Below are positions 25,625-34,268 of a stretch of DNA of 64,000 bases, piece by piece. The DNA comes from Pseudoneobacillus sp052180215 (GTDB lineage Bacteria; Bacillota; Bacilli; Bacillales; Cytobacillaceae), in NCBI RefSeq assembly GCF_052180215.1, contig NZ_CP197471.1, positions 2,266,001 through 2,330,000 on the forward strand, read 5' to 3'. Position 1 is the stretch's first letter, and every line of letters begins with the position of its first letter. Under the pieces are notes generated by a model. That model searched no databases. It was not told the DNA's origin and saw only the letters and a program-made list of their open reading frames with translations. The position numbers and the translations under genes are program-made.

Positions 25625-26092
25625 ATGATTTTGGGATTATTCTTTGCCATTGTAGCAGGTTTAATGGTCAGCCTACAGAGCATCTTTAATAGTAAGGTAA
25701 ATGAACAGATAGGAACATGGACAACAACAGCCATCGTACTAGGACTAGGCGCACTTGCTTCGTTTACGATCGGATTATTTCTTGAAGGAAAACATCTATT
25801 TATTTTAGAAAATATGAAAGTCTGGTACTGGTTTAGCGGTATAATAGGAATTGGAGTGGTAAGTTGTTTAGTACAAAGTATTAGACTATTAGGTCCTACC
25901 TTCGCCACATCCATTACACTGTCCTCCCAGCTAGGATTTGCATTAATATTAGATTCATTAGGCTGGTTTGGATTGCATAAGGTTCCTTTTACTTTTAAGG
26001 ATTTGATCGGCGTATTCATTATTATTGCCGGTATCTTAGTCTTTAAATTAAGCGATTTAAACACGAGAGAAAAACTCCAAAAGGTGCAGTAA
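25625..26092 (+). CDS. YdcZ/DUF606-family DMT transporter
   Basis: A 155-residue membrane protein with five predicted helices, same family as 24438-24863 (shared opening GxxFAIVAGLMVSLQSIFNSKV, and LIGVFIIIAGILVFKL at the end). The start follows AGAGGAGAGAAC. The two transporters could form a heterodimeric exporter or importer, under the Crp/Fnr protein encoded between them. Confidence 0.85.
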   Translation: MILGLFFAIVAGLMVSLQSIFNSKVNEQIGTWTTTAIVLGLGALASFTIGLFLEGKHLFILENMKVWYWFSGIIGIGVVSCLVQSIRLLGPTFATSITLSSQLGFALILDSLGWFGLHKVPFTFKDLIGVFIIIAGILVFKLSDLNTREKLQKVQ

Positions 26093-26157
26093 AATTTATA
26101 ATTAATTCCTTTAAATATTTTACATGAACTATCAATGACATCACGGGAGAGATATTT

Positions 26158-26871
26158 ATGAAAGACTACAAGACATTATTATTTGACTTAGACGATACAT
26201 TACTAGATTTTGGTGCTGCAGAAACATTAGCCTTGAAACTACTTTTTCAAGAGCAAAATCATATTTTAACTCCTGAGATTGAAAAAATGTATAAAAAGAT
26301 CAATCAAGGTTTATGGCAATCCTTTGAAGAAGGAAAATTGAGCCGCGATGAGGTAGTAAATACACGTTTTTCCTTATTATTTAAGGAGCTAGGTAAAGAA
26401 GTGAACGGTACTTTACTCGAAAAAAATTATCGTCATTATTTAGAACAAGGCCATCAACTGATTGAAGGGGCCTTTGAAATGATTAGCAAACTCCAAAACC
26501 ATTATGACCTATATATTGTAACGAACGGAGTATCTAGGACTCAGTATAAACGTTTACGTGATTCAGGACTGTTCCCGTTATTTAAAGGGATTTTTGTTTC
26601 AGAGGATACTGGTTATCAAAAACCAATGAAAGAATTTTTCGATTATGTCTTTAATCGAATACCAAACTTTTCATTGGACCAAACATTAATCATCGGTGAT
26701 TCATTGGGTGCTGATATAAAGGGAGGACAACAGGTCGGTCTAGATACATGCTGGTTTAATCCTAACTTAAAGGTAAAAAATTCGGAAATCATACCAACCT
26801 ATGAGATTCAAAAATTAGAGGAACTGTACGAAATATTACTAAGCAGTGAAAAAGCACTATTACTAAAATAA
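26158..26871 (+). CDS. YjjG-family noncanonical pyrimidine nucleotidase (HAD)
   Basis: A 237-residue HAD phosphatase with cap domain. Motif I is LLFDLDDTLLDFG (nucleophile Asp and acid Asp near residues 10 and 12), motif II is YIVTNGVSRTQ, the Lys is in GYQKPMKEFF, and motif IV is IIGDSLGADIKGG. This order matches YjjG/YfnB proteins, which dephosphorylate nonstandard pyrimidine nucleotides. The start follows GGGAGAG. The next gene is another HAD, in the same direction after 48 bp. Confidence 0.9.
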   Translation: MKDYKTLLFDLDDTLLDFGAAETLALKLLFQEQNHILTPEIEKMYKKINQGLWQSFEEGKLSRDEVVNTRFSLLFKELGKEVNGTLLEKNYRHYLEQGHQLIEGAFEMISKLQNHYDLYIVTNGVSRTQYKRLRDSGLFPLFKGIFVSEDTGYQKPMKEFFDYVFNRIPNFSLDQTLIIGDSLGADIKGGQQVGLDTCWFNPNLKVKNSEIIPTYEIQKLEELYEILLSSEKALLLK

Positions 26872-26919
26872 TTCTTGTCTAGTAGTAAACATGAATAAGA
26901 AATGTTAGGAGATAGAGCG

Positions 26920-27537
26920 ATGGATAGTATCATTTTTGATTTGGATGGAACTCTTTGGGATTCAAGAGAAACGGTTCTGATAGCCTGGAATAAGGTAATT
27001 AAGGAAAGTAAGGAACTTAATATAGAGCTAACAAAGGAAGATTTTAAAAAAACGATGGGACTCCAGGTAAAAGATATTGGTAAAATTCTTTTTCCTAGTC
27101 TTAATGACGAGAAGCGTGACCACCTTTTAAAATCGTGTTGTGACCTTGAATGTAACTTTTTAGAACAACATGGGGGTTCACTCTATCCTAATTTAGAAGA
27201 AGTTCTAAAGGCTTTATCCCAAAAGTATAAGCTATTTATCGTTAGCAATTGTCAAGAAGGGTACATTGAATCTTTTTTTCAATATCATCAGTTAGGTACA
27301 TTCTTTGTAGATTATGAGAATCCCGGCCGAACGGGACTTACAAAAGGGGAAAATATTAAATTAATAATGGAAAGAAATAATTTAACTTCTCCTGTCTATG
27401 TGGGGGATACAGAAGGGGATTTAAAAGGAGCAGAATTTGCTGGTATTCCCTTTGTATACGCGAAATATGGATTTGGTGAAGTAAGTCATTATGATTATTG
27501 TATAGAAGATTTACTGGATCTAGTTGATTTATTTTAG
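26920..27537 (+). CDS. HAD family hydrolase (phosphoglycolate phosphatase-like)
   Basis: A 205-residue HAD phosphatase with motif I MDSIIFDLDGTLWDS, motif II FIVSNCQEGY, and motif IV VYVGDTEGDLKGAEFAGI. The ATG at 26920 follows TAGGAGATAGAGC; an earlier in-frame codon at 26902 has no site. Substrate unknown, but the PGP subfamily fits. Terminator follows. Confidence 0.9.
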   Translation: MDSIIFDLDGTLWDSRETVLIAWNKVIKESKELNIELTKEDFKKTMGLQVKDIGKILFPSLNDEKRDHLLKSCCDLECNFLEQHGGSLYPNLEEVLKALSQKYKLFIVSNCQEGYIESFFQYHQLGTFFVDYENPGRTGLTKGENIKLIMERNNLTSPVYVGDTEGDLKGAEFAGIPFVYAKYGFGEVSHYDYCIEDLLDLVDLF

Positions 27538-27576
27538 CTGTTTAGTAGATAAATTAAGAGTAAGTCTATTTTCTTA

Positions 27577-27602
27577 CCCCTCTCTCGATAGAGGGTTTTT
27601 TT
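27577..27602 (+). terminator. Terminator after HAD pair
   Basis: CCCTCT (27579-27584) pairs with AGAGGG (about 27590-27595) around a 5-6 nt loop, followed by seven T residues. Confidence 0.88.
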
Positions 27603-27705
27603 GTGCTAATCCTTAATTTTCAAGGTGATTTCTCTCACAAGTTTATCTCCATACAGATAAGTATAAAACACGAATTGATTTGACTAAAAATTTAGATTAA
27701 ACTAA

Positions 27706-27717
27706 ATAGTATACTAT
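27706..27717. promoter_or_regulatory. GntR-type operator upstream of the first GntR gene
   Basis: ATAGTATACTAT is a perfect 12-bp palindrome with the GT-AT-AC core expected of GntR-family operators, 21 bp before the GntR start at 27739. The same core is repeated in a longer palindrome before the dehydrogenase gene at 29015. Confidence 0.7.
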
Positions 27718-27738
27718 CTATAGTTTGGAGAATTAGTT

Positions 27739-28158
27739 ATGTTTAAAAAAGAATCGTATACTGAAAAAGTATATAAGGATATAAAAAAGAAAATTTTATC
27801 TGGTAAAATTCTAAAAAATGAGAAGATAAATATAGATGAATTGGTAAAGTCATTAGGAGTAAGTAAAATTCCAATTAGAGAGGCAATATTTATGCTTCAG
27901 CAAGAAGGATTACTTATATATAAAACAAATGTAGGTACAAGAGTAGTTGATATTAAGTATGACGATGTCCTTGAAATCCTCGATATCTTAAATAAGATAA
28001 CTGGACAGAATATCTCAATCGAACATAACGCTAGTACAGATGAAATAATGGAAGCTATATCACTATTCCAAAATCTTATAAAAGAATCCAATAATAAAAG
28101 AAGTATTGAGGTTGTAAATAAACTTTGCGATCAACTTTTAATATGGAGAAAGGTGTAA
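27739..28158 (+). CDS. GntR-family regulator, short (C-terminal domain reduced)
   Basis: A 139-residue protein with a complete N-terminal GntR winged helix (IDELVKSLGVSKIPIREAIF, residues about 34-53). The C-terminal effector domain is only about 60 residues, far less than the 120-150 of FadR-type regulators. It ends cleanly at TAA with no later remnant, since the next GntR gene begins 3 bp on. It may be a truncated regulator or act only with its neighbour as a heterodimer. The operator palindrome is upstream. Confidence 0.82.
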   Translation: MFKKESYTEKVYKDIKKKILSGKILKNEKINIDELVKSLGVSKIPIREAIFMLQQEGLLIYKTNVGTRVVDIKYDDVLEILDILNKITGQNISIEHNASTDEIMEAISLFQNLIKESNNKRSIEVVNKLCDQLLIWRKV

Positions 28159-28161
28159 AAT

Positions 28162-28812
28162 ATGGGATTAGTAGAAAAAAAAACCATAAAAGACCAAGCA
28201 TACTTTTATTTAAAAGATAAAATATTATCAGGTGAATATAAGCAAGGAACACGAATCAATCTTGAAAAATTAGCGAAAGCACTTGAAATTAGTAATACCC
28301 CCCTTAGAGAAGCTGTAAATATGTTAAAGAAGGAAGGGCTTATCGAATATGATACAAAGCATGGAATAACGGTAATTAAACTAACAAAAAGAGATATAAC
28401 AGAAATTTCAAATGCCATAGCAATTTTACTTATCGGTGGTTATAAATTATGTATAGAGCAATCAAAACAAAAGGAATTAATCACTGCCATGGAAGAGTGT
28501 TATCAAAAACAGGAACAATATTTTAAAGATGGTAATAACCCAAAATTTTTAGAGTACTCCATAAAATTTGATGAATGTCTAGTTACTATTTCTGAAAATG
28601 AACGGCTAATTTCAATTCTTAATAACTTAAATGATCTATTTTATCTGGTTGTTCAAGATTTTCATACAGAAAATAAGAATAAAATGAATAGTTTAAAAGA
28701 ACATAAAGACTTATTAGAATCAATTAAAAGTAATAAATGTGAGGATGTAGAGGATAAATTAAATCTTCACTATAAGAATAGTATGAAATCAGTCTTAAAA
28801 ATTAGATATTAA
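28162..28812 (+). CDS. GntR family transcriptional regulator (FadR/FCD type)
   Basis: A 216-residue regulator. The N-terminal winged helix has LEKLAKALEISNTPLREAVN (residues about 34-53), and an all-helical C-terminal domain (about 75-210) binds the effector. It starts 3 bp after the short GntR gene, so the two are translationally linked. A shared palindrome before the first GntR gene and before the downstream dehydrogenase gene suggests it controls both. The effector is unknown; a metabolite of the dehydrogenase is likely. Confidence 0.88.
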   Translation: MGLVEKKTIKDQAYFYLKDKILSGEYKQGTRINLEKLAKALEISNTPLREAVNMLKKEGLIEYDTKHGITVIKLTKRDITEISNAIAILLIGGYKLCIEQSKQKELITAMEECYQKQEQYFKDGNNPKFLEYSIKFDECLVTISENERLISILNNLNDLFYLVVQDFHTENKNKMNSLKEHKDLLESIKSNKCEDVEDKLNLHYKNSMKSVLKIRY

Positions 28813-28832
28813 GGATAAATTAAAGAACTTCT

Positions 28833-28856
28833 AGCCTATAATATATAGGCTTTTTT
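28833..28856 (+). terminator. Terminator after GntR pair
   Basis: AGCCTATA (28833-28840) pairs with TATAGGCT (28844-28851), followed by TTTTT. Confidence 0.85.
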
Positions 28857-28968
28857 ATGTTTAATTACAATTCTGACAATTATATTAAAAGTGTTATTTT
28901 CAGATAATAATGAATTTTTAAAATATTTATTGAGATTACTTCCATAAAATGCTAAACTTAATTTAATG

Positions 28969-28990
28969 AAAACATAGTATACTATGTTTT
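28969..28990. promoter_or_regulatory. GntR-type operator upstream of the dehydrogenase
   Basis: A 22-bp perfect palindrome centred between 28979 and 28980, with core ATAGTATACTAT. The core is identical to the operator at 27706-27717. It overlaps the region just before the ribosome binding site of the dehydrogenase, so binding would repress transcription. Confidence 0.78.
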
Positions 28991-29014
28991 TTTGAAGGAG
29001 GATGATTTCAGTTT

Positions 29015-30346
29015 ATGAAAAGTCTTTTTACACCATTAAAAAAGGAAGGATTAACTACCCTAAAGCTGAGATACAATTGGAAAGAGCAACGTATAAATCT
29101 ATTTGCAGCAAAGGAATGGGAAAAAGATTTTGATTTTTCTACATACAATAAAACCTTCTACAATGAGAGTATTTTGACTGATGAAGCTAGATATTTAAAT
29201 ACCATCGAAGTTAAAGAACTATATGAAAAATACGATTTATTAGAATACCTAGAACAAGTAATAGACTTACTAATTCAAGGTAAACATTTCGGAATGGATT
29301 GTTATTATAATGACCAATACAATATCAGGTTTATGGGAAATATACACAGTTTAGCTTTAGGAATTAACAATAGATTACACGCAACCCTAGCTGGCGGAAT
29401 TCGACGTTATGGTTTTGATCACGTGGAGAAGGATGTCATCATAAATGGACTTAACTTAGCTAGGGCAATGAGCTTTAAAAATGTTGCCGCAAATCTTGCA
29501 TTTGGAGGTTGCAAAACGACTGTTCAAATGGAGCCTCTCGACCTAAATAATCTTGAAATGATGGGATTTTTGGCATTTTCCTTGGATAAAACAAGGAGTA
29601 TGACAGGACCAGATATGAACTTTCCGACTGAAATGGCAGATGTGATGAAGGAACACTTTTCAATCCAATATACTGGAGGGCCAAAAGGTCCCTTAGGTGA
29701 AACTGGAAAGCCTACAGCATTTGGTACATATTTAGCATTAAAGCAAGCTGTTAAATTCCTAAAGGGTACTGAAAGACTTGATGGTTTAACCATAGCTGTT
29801 CAGGGATTAGGAGCTGTTGGCTGGTATATGGCAGAACATCTTGCAAGTGAAAACACCTATTTAATTATTACTGATGTTAATAAGGAAAGAGTAGAAGAGT
29901 TTTTAAATCAACATCCAGATAAAGATATTAAATACGTAGATCCTAGCGAAATATTAAAAATAAAAGCTGATATATTATGCCCATGTGCCATTGGCGGAAT
30001 TTTAAGTGAAGATAACATTCCTAACCTGAACTTTGATATTATATTTGGTCCGGCTAATAATCAACTTAAAGCAAGTAATCAAAATGAAGAAATAAGATTA
30101 TCAAGACTGATTTCAGAACGAGGAATATTATTCCAAGAATCATGGTGGCATAATGTTGCTGGTGTCATATGTGGAGCAGAAGAATACTTAGAAGGCGAAA
30201 ATGCTAACTACGATAGCTTAATCAATAGAATAAGAGAGACAGTTCCAGTAAAAACATGGGAAAATCTACTAAATGCCAAAGAACTAGGAATTACTCCTAC
30301 TGAGTCTATGTATAGAATATGTGAAAAAATAATATATCAAAATTAG
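29015..30346 (+). CDS. Glu/Leu/Phe/Val dehydrogenase family protein
   Basis: A 443-residue NAD(P)-dependent oxidative deaminase of the ELFV dehydrogenase family. The catalytic region reads ATLAGGIRRYGFDH ... NVAANLAFGGCKTTV, with the active-site Lys in GGCKT and LDH-like context, and the Rossmann motif is VQGLGAVGWYMAEHL (residues about 262-276). It is longer than leucine dehydrogenase (about 365) by an N-terminal stretch, and closer in length to glutamate dehydrogenase. The amino-acid substrate is uncertain. The start follows GAAGGAGG, after a GntR-type operator. An ABC binding-protein gene follows after 43 bp. Confidence 0.82.
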   Translation: MKSLFTPLKKEGLTTLKLRYNWKEQRINLFAAKEWEKDFDFSTYNKTFYNESILTDEARYLNTIEVKELYEKYDLLEYLEQVIDLLIQGKHFGMDCYYNDQYNIRFMGNIHSLALGINNRLHATLAGGIRRYGFDHVEKDVIINGLNLARAMSFKNVAANLAFGGCKTTVQMEPLDLNNLEMMGFLAFSLDKTRSMTGPDMNFPTEMADVMKEHFSIQYTGGPKGPLGETGKPTAFGTYLALKQAVKFLKGTERLDGLTIAVQGLGAVGWYMAEHLASENTYLIITDVNKERVEEFLNQHPDKDIKYVDPSEILKIKADILCPCAIGGILSEDNIPNLNFDIIFGPANNQLKASNQNEEIRLSRLISERGILFQESWWHNVAGVICGAEEYLEGENANYDSLINRIRETVPVKTWENLLNAKELGITPTESMYRICEKIIYQN

Positions 30347-30389
30347 AAAGAATAAGATTTATTATATCTTAATTAATTGGGGTGTCCAA

Positions 30390-31409
30390 ATGAAAAATAA
30401 ATATAAAATTTTTCACTATATCGTTTTATTTTTTATGTTAGGGATAATAACTGCTTGTGGAGCTACAAATGAAAAAGCTAGCACAAAAAGTGAGAAAAAT
30501 AAAGAAGGAAAGCAGTATACCATTGGTGTAACCCAAATTGTTGAACATCCATCTTTAGATGCTGCTTTTGATGGGTTTAAAAAGGCTTTAGAAGATAATG
30601 GATTAAAAGAAGGGGAAAACCTTACATTTGATGTTCAAATTGCTCAAGGTGATATGAGTAATAACCAATCCATAGCAAATAATTTAAAGAGTAAAAATGT
30701 AGACTTAATTTTTGCTAATTCTACTCCAAGCGCACAAGGAGCATTAAGTGCAACTAAAGACATTCCGATTATTTTTACTTCCGTCACAGATCCTGTGGGA
30801 GCACAACTAGTGGCATCAATGGAAAATCCAGGCGGTAATGTTACTGGTACAACAGATACTCATCCAGAAGCAATTCCAAATACAATTAAGTTTATCAAAG
30901 AACAATTCAATGTAAAAAAAATCGGAACCATTTACAATTCAGGAGAACAAAATTCGGTGGCTCAAATTGAAATGGTTGAAAAAGAATTAAAAGGAACAGG
31001 AATTGAATTAGTAAAGGTAACTGTCTCAACTTCATCTGAGGTTCAGCAGGCAGCTGATTCTTTAAAAGGACGTGCCGATGCTATCTACATTATCGGGGAT
31101 AACACAGTGGTTACTGCACTAGAATCAGTAGTTAAACTTGCAAAAGATCAAAAAATCCCATTATTTGTAGGAGAATTAGATTCAGTAAAACGAGGTGGAT
31201 TTGCTGCATACGGTTTTGAATATTACGATATTGGTTATGAAGCTGGAGAAATGGCTGCACAAATACTAAAAGGGGAAAAAACACCCGCTGAAATGCCTGT
31301 TCAATATCCTCAAAACTTAAAGTTATTAATCAACAAAGACTCTGCTAAAGAAATAGACATTAAAATAAAAGAAGAATGGAACAATATAGCTGAATACTAC
31401 GAAAACTAA
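30390..31409 (+). CDS. ABC transporter substrate-binding lipoprotein (TrpX-like, ABC_sub_bind family)
   Basis: A 339-residue extracellular lipoprotein. Residues 1-21 form a signal peptide with lipobox ITAC. The mature part matches the ABC_sub_bind family: GVTQIVEHPSLDAAFDGFKK, IANNLKSKNVDLIFANSTPS, DIPIIFTSVTDPVGAQLV and DAIYIIGDNTVVTALES. Members bind amino acids such as tryptophan or related small molecules. No permease or ATPase gene is next to it, so it must pair with a transporter encoded elsewhere. Likely in one transcript with the dehydrogenase, so the ligand may be that enzyme's amino acid. Confidence 0.87.
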   Translation: MKNKYKIFHYIVLFFMLGIITACGATNEKASTKSEKNKEGKQYTIGVTQIVEHPSLDAAFDGFKKALEDNGLKEGENLTFDVQIAQGDMSNNQSIANNLKSKNVDLIFANSTPSAQGALSATKDIPIIFTSVTDPVGAQLVASMENPGGNVTGTTDTHPEAIPNTIKFIKEQFNVKKIGTIYNSGEQNSVAQIEMVEKELKGTGIELVKVTVSTSSEVQQAADSLKGRADAIYIIGDNTVVTALESVVKLAKDQKIPLFVGELDSVKRGGFAAYGFEYYDIGYEAGEMAAQILKGEKTPAEMPVQYPQNLKLLINKDSAKEIDIKIKEEWNNIAEYYEN

Positions 31410-31463
31410 GATTTTATATTTCCAAAAGAAAAATTTTAAAAGCAACGGCCCGACAATGTTCCA

Positions 31464-31496
31464 CACCAATCGCGCAATAAGCGATTGGTGTTTTTT
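31464..31496 (+). terminator. Terminator after the binding-protein gene
   Basis: CACCAATCGC (31464-31473) pairs with GCGATTGGTG (31481-31490) around a 7-nt loop, followed by TTTTTT. Confidence 0.92.
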
Positions 31497-31585
31497 CATA
31501 AATTGTGCATAGGGAAACAAGATAGTTTTATTTAACTAAAATTAGAGGTAAAATTAAATAAAATCAATAACAGGTGGGGTTTTTT

Positions 31586-31945
31586 ATGGAAAAAGTAAAT
31601 ATCAACGAAAAATTTTCTTTATTTAACGAATATTGGAGTCCAAAAATTGCTGGAGAAATCAATGATACACATGTGAAACTTGCAAAATTAAAAGGGGAGT
31701 TCATTTGGCATCTCCATGAACATGAAGATGAAATGTTCTTTGTTGTGAAGGGGCAGTTATTAATAAAATTCAGGGACAAAGATGTTTGGATTAATGAAGG
31801 TGAATTCATTATTGTTCCTAAAGGGGTTGAACACCTGCCAGTTGCGGAAGAGGAAGTTCATGTTCTATTATTTGAACCAAAAACCACTCTTAATACAGGA
31901 AATCAAGTAAATGAAAGAACCGTCTCCGATCTTCAATCCATATAA
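31586..31945 (+). CDS. Cupin domain protein
   Basis: A 119-residue single-domain cupin. Metal-ligand histidines are in IWHLHEHEDEMFFVVKGQLL (residues about 36-55), and the second motif is GEFIIVPKGVEHLPVA. Such small cupins act as isomerases, dioxygenases or metal-binding proteins; the role here is unknown. ATG 31586 follows AGGTGGGG; an in-frame GTG 12 bp earlier is inside that site. Confidence 0.87.
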   Translation: MEKVNINEKFSLFNEYWSPKIAGEINDTHVKLAKLKGEFIWHLHEHEDEMFFVVKGQLLIKFRDKDVWINEGEFIIVPKGVEHLPVAEEEVHVLLFEPKTTLNTGNQVNERTVSDLQSI

Positions 31946-32050
31946 CTAAAGCCCCCTCATTTTTCAATGGCTAAAAAATACTCACTCATAAATGGATGCT
32001 TTATAAACAATAAAAGGGTGGGAGCAACCCACCCTAAAGTACTATATCAA

Positions 32051-32401
32051 CTAAGAAGAAACTCGATGTTTCTTCTTTTTATTTTTGCCTTTAATAACAG
32101 TTAGATGTGATGCAGTTAATTTGTTTAAACTGGTTCGTTTTATAATGGGTATAGTCTTTTTCACATTATTAGTTTTTACTTTTCTATTTCTTGCTGCCCT
32201 CAGAAATATGATCTTTCCTTTTTTCTTAGCAAGAGATTGACCAAAGATTTTATATATAAAATAAAGAAGTATTCCAACTAACAACATCACCGTGAACTTT
32301 TTCATAAAAACAGTTGGATTTTCAAGTATGCTATTCCATATACCAAGCAAACTAAGGATGATTAAGGTCCACCCAAAAACGGATAAAATTTGATTTTTCA
32401 A
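32051..32401 (-). CDS. SA1362/YqhP-family membrane protein
   Basis: A 116-residue protein with two predicted N-terminal membrane helices (ILSVFGWTLIILSLLGIW and FTVMLLVGILLYFIYKIF) and a strongly basic C-terminus ending KGKNKKKKHRVSS. This layout recalls the SA1362 family (YqhP in B. subtilis), of unknown function. TTG 32401 is the start because AAGGAGGTGG lies 5 bp upstream on the minus strand; an ATG further upstream has no such site. A GGGTGGG/CCCACCC hairpin at about 32015-32035 lies just beyond its stop. Confidence 0.72.
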   Translation of the reverse strand: MKNQILSVFGWTLIILSLLGIWNSILENPTVFMKKFTVMLLVGILLYFIYKIFGQSLAKKKGKIIFLRAARNRKVKTNNVKKTIPIIKRTSLNKLTASHLTVIKGKNKKKKHRVSS

Positions 32402-32669
32402 CAAAACCACCTCCTTAATACATCTTAATGTATCAAAGGAATTATTTGACAAATTAAACCGTTTTTTCAAAAAATCGTCAGGATTCTATGTCTTTTTATT
32501 TACATTTTTATATGTATTAGCATTAGATTAAAGAGAGGCAGAGTAGCCCTTAAATTCTTTAACAATTTCGACATAAATAATCTTAAAACATATAACATAC
32601 ATCACACCCACGATCATTTATATTTGGCATTCTTATGTTAAACAATGAGAATGAAGTGGGGGAGTGAAT

Positions 32670-32867
32670 ATGAGAGAGTACCTTATTGTAGAAGTGTTAG
32701 ACGGTGTGTACTTTGCCAATTTTAAAGATAAAAATTCCCTTGTTTATACCGTTGATCAAAATGAAGCCTGGAAAACAGCAGATTTCAAAGCTGCTAAAAA
32801 AATGGTGATTTGCCTAAACAGACTATATAATATTCAATCTAAAATAAAGCCATTAGATTTTTTATGA
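32670..32867 (+). CDS. Small protein of unknown function
   Basis: A 65-residue protein opening MREYLIVEVLDGVYFANFKD, with a beta-rich first half and a helix with two Lys-rich turns in the second. ATG 32670 follows GGGGGAG. No membrane segment or known motif. A terminator follows at about 32897. I do not recognise the family. Confidence 0.6.
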   Translation: MREYLIVEVLDGVYFANFKDKNSLVYTVDQNEAWKTADFKAAKKMVICLNRLYNIQSKIKPLDFL

Positions 32868-32896
32868 AAAAACAAAAAGTATTAACCAAGAGGAAT

Positions 32897-32943
32897 AAAA
32901 TAGAAACACTCAAATTTGATAATGTGGGTGTTTCTATTTTTTT
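32897..32943 (+). terminator. Terminator after small gene
   Basis: AATAGAAACAC (32898-32908) pairs with GTGTTTCTATT (32928-32938), followed by a T run. Confidence 0.82.
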
Positions 32944-33164
32944 ATACGTAATTTTAAATGCAACAGAAATAGTAAGGAGCAGGGGGTGGACCAATTCTAG
33001 ATGTCCTTTTTATCCATTTTCTAGTTTACATAATATAAATTCTAGGAAGTTGCGGAGTGGGAATTAATAGAGGTCTCAATATCTAAGTATACTTAAATTA
33101 GTGAGACGAAATGAAATTTTTTAAAAATATAAATGTTTATGCTTTAAATTTGTATTATCAATAA

Positions 33165-33200
33165 AAAAACCTCCGGTGAATTTATGCCAGAGATTTTTCA
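33165..33200 (-). terminator. Terminator of small minus-strand gene
   Basis: On the minus strand, ATCTCTGG pairs with ACCGGAGGT (one wobble), followed by TTTTTT. It lies just past the stop of the gene at 33205. Confidence 0.75.
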
Positions 33201-33204
33201 TGTT

Positions 33205-33363
33205 TTATTCAGATTCTTGCATTAGATTTGTTCCATATCGGTTTGCAACTCTTAAGTCATGACCTTCATCCGAATTACTTTTATGAATGATGTCTTCTTT
33301 AGCTCCTAATAAACTAGCACTGGTTAATTCCTTTTCAGCTTGATCCAAATCATCATTTCTCAT
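33205..33363 (-). CDS. Small hydrophilic protein, unknown function
   Basis: A 52-residue charged protein: MRNDDLDQAEKELTSASLLG ... GTNLMQESE. GAGGTG lies upstream of the ATG at 33363 on the minus strand, and a terminator follows the stop. The length and composition resemble small Bacillus spore or stress proteins, but I do not recognise it. It is too short for usual ORF thresholds; the ribosome binding site and terminator are the main support. Confidence 0.6.
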   Translation of the reverse strand: MRNDDLDQAEKELTSASLLGAKEDIIHKSNSDEGHDLRVANRYGTNLMQESE

Positions 33364-33507
33364 ATATATATACACCTCAAATGTATTTTTTGCATCAATA
33401 TCCTATTTATGCATGTTTTTACTATAAATTAAGGATTAAGGTCGTATATTTTCTTTGCTATGATAAAAAACAGCTGTTAAAACAAAATCCGTCCAGTCCA
33501 ATCATAA

Positions 33508-33540
33508 AAAAAGACCGCTTTATACGGTCATTTTTTATAT
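33508..33540. terminator. Terminator of the staygreen-like gene
   Basis: AAAAAATGACCGTATAAAGC on the minus strand pairs with the following GGTCTTTTTTT through TGACCG/CGGTC around ATAAAG. The position just beyond 33569 suits the minus-strand gene. Confidence 0.78.
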
Positions 33541-33568
33541 TTTAGTTTACATAATAATATTATTGAAA

Positions 33569-34054
33569 TTATGTTTTTATAACTGGTTGTTGAAATATTG
33601 CGGTTAAGTACTGTCTTGGTGTTCCATAATAAAGTACTTGTTGGAATTGAGGATACACAGAATCAAAACGGATATAAATCGGAGAGTCTAATAACCATGG
33701 ATAACAGGAATAAAACGATTGATCTCCATACACAATGGCTTTTATTGCTAATTCAAGCTCTTTTTGAAAGATCATGAACCTTACTTTTGCATAGGATTCA
33801 TCGAATTCTCCGCCACTGATATAAACATTTCCCCATAGTTGAAATTCTCCTGTTTGCGGTAGCCATTCGGCTAAAACTTCGTCTCTTAATTTCATATTTA
33901 TTTTATTTTTATCGTATTGACAGCCTATTGTTAAAAACAATTCACCCGTTGTATCTGAATGTGTTAATGTATATTTTCGATTATCAAGTGGTCTAAAAGG
34001 AGTGGCAGGTGGCAAATAGGATACTGAAAGTTTCGAAGGAATAAAAAGGGACAT
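33569..34054 (-). CDS. Staygreen family protein
   Basis: A 161-residue protein related to plant Stay-Green (magnesium dechelatase). The diagnostic stretch is RKYTLTHSDTTGELFLTIGC, followed by MKLRDEVLAEWLP and, near the end, PIYIRFDSVYPQFQ. The bacterial homologues are soluble; some have Mg-dechelating activity in vitro, but their role in non-photosynthetic bacteria is not known. ATG 34054 is chosen because AAAGGAG lies 9 bp upstream; ATG 34063 is too close to that site. Three palindromic repeats lie 140 bp upstream. Confidence 0.85.
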   Translation of the reverse strand: MSLFIPSKLSVSYLPPATPFRPLDNRKYTLTHSDTTGELFLTIGCQYDKNKINMKLRDEVLAEWLPQTGEFQLWGNVYISGGEFDESYAKVRFMIFQKELELAIKAIVYGDQSFYSCYPWLLDSPIYIRFDSVYPQFQQVLYYGTPRQYLTAIFQQPVIKT

Positions 34055-34190
34055 GGCAAGCATCTCCTTTCAAATATTTCCGCGCTTACCATATCCTATG
34101 AAAATACATAAACAATCGTGACAGTAGCCTAATACAACATTGAAAGTTACTACTTAGATTAAAAATGTTGGTGTATTTTATTACGCCTTA

Positions 34191-34244
34191 CATACTTAAG
34201 TAGATTTGACGTACTTTAGTACATCTTCACGTACTTAGGTACAT
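34191..34244. repeat. Three phased palindromic repeats upstream of the staygreen-like gene
   Basis: TACTTAAGTA (34193-34202), GTACTTTAGTAC (34211-34222) and GTACTTAGGTAC (34231-34242) are variants of one palindrome. Their centres are about 19 and 20 bp apart, close to two helical turns. The last two also share the context ACGTACTT ... ACAT. They could be a multi-site operator. No regulator gene is adjacent. Confidence 0.6.
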
Positions 34245-34268
34245 GATGAAGTCTAGATCCTATATCAT

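Noticed and set aside
32864..33067. Open frame of 67 codons on the plus strand after the small gene at 32670
   Set aside because: It runs through the terminator at 32897-32943, has no ribosome binding site and no recognisable composition.
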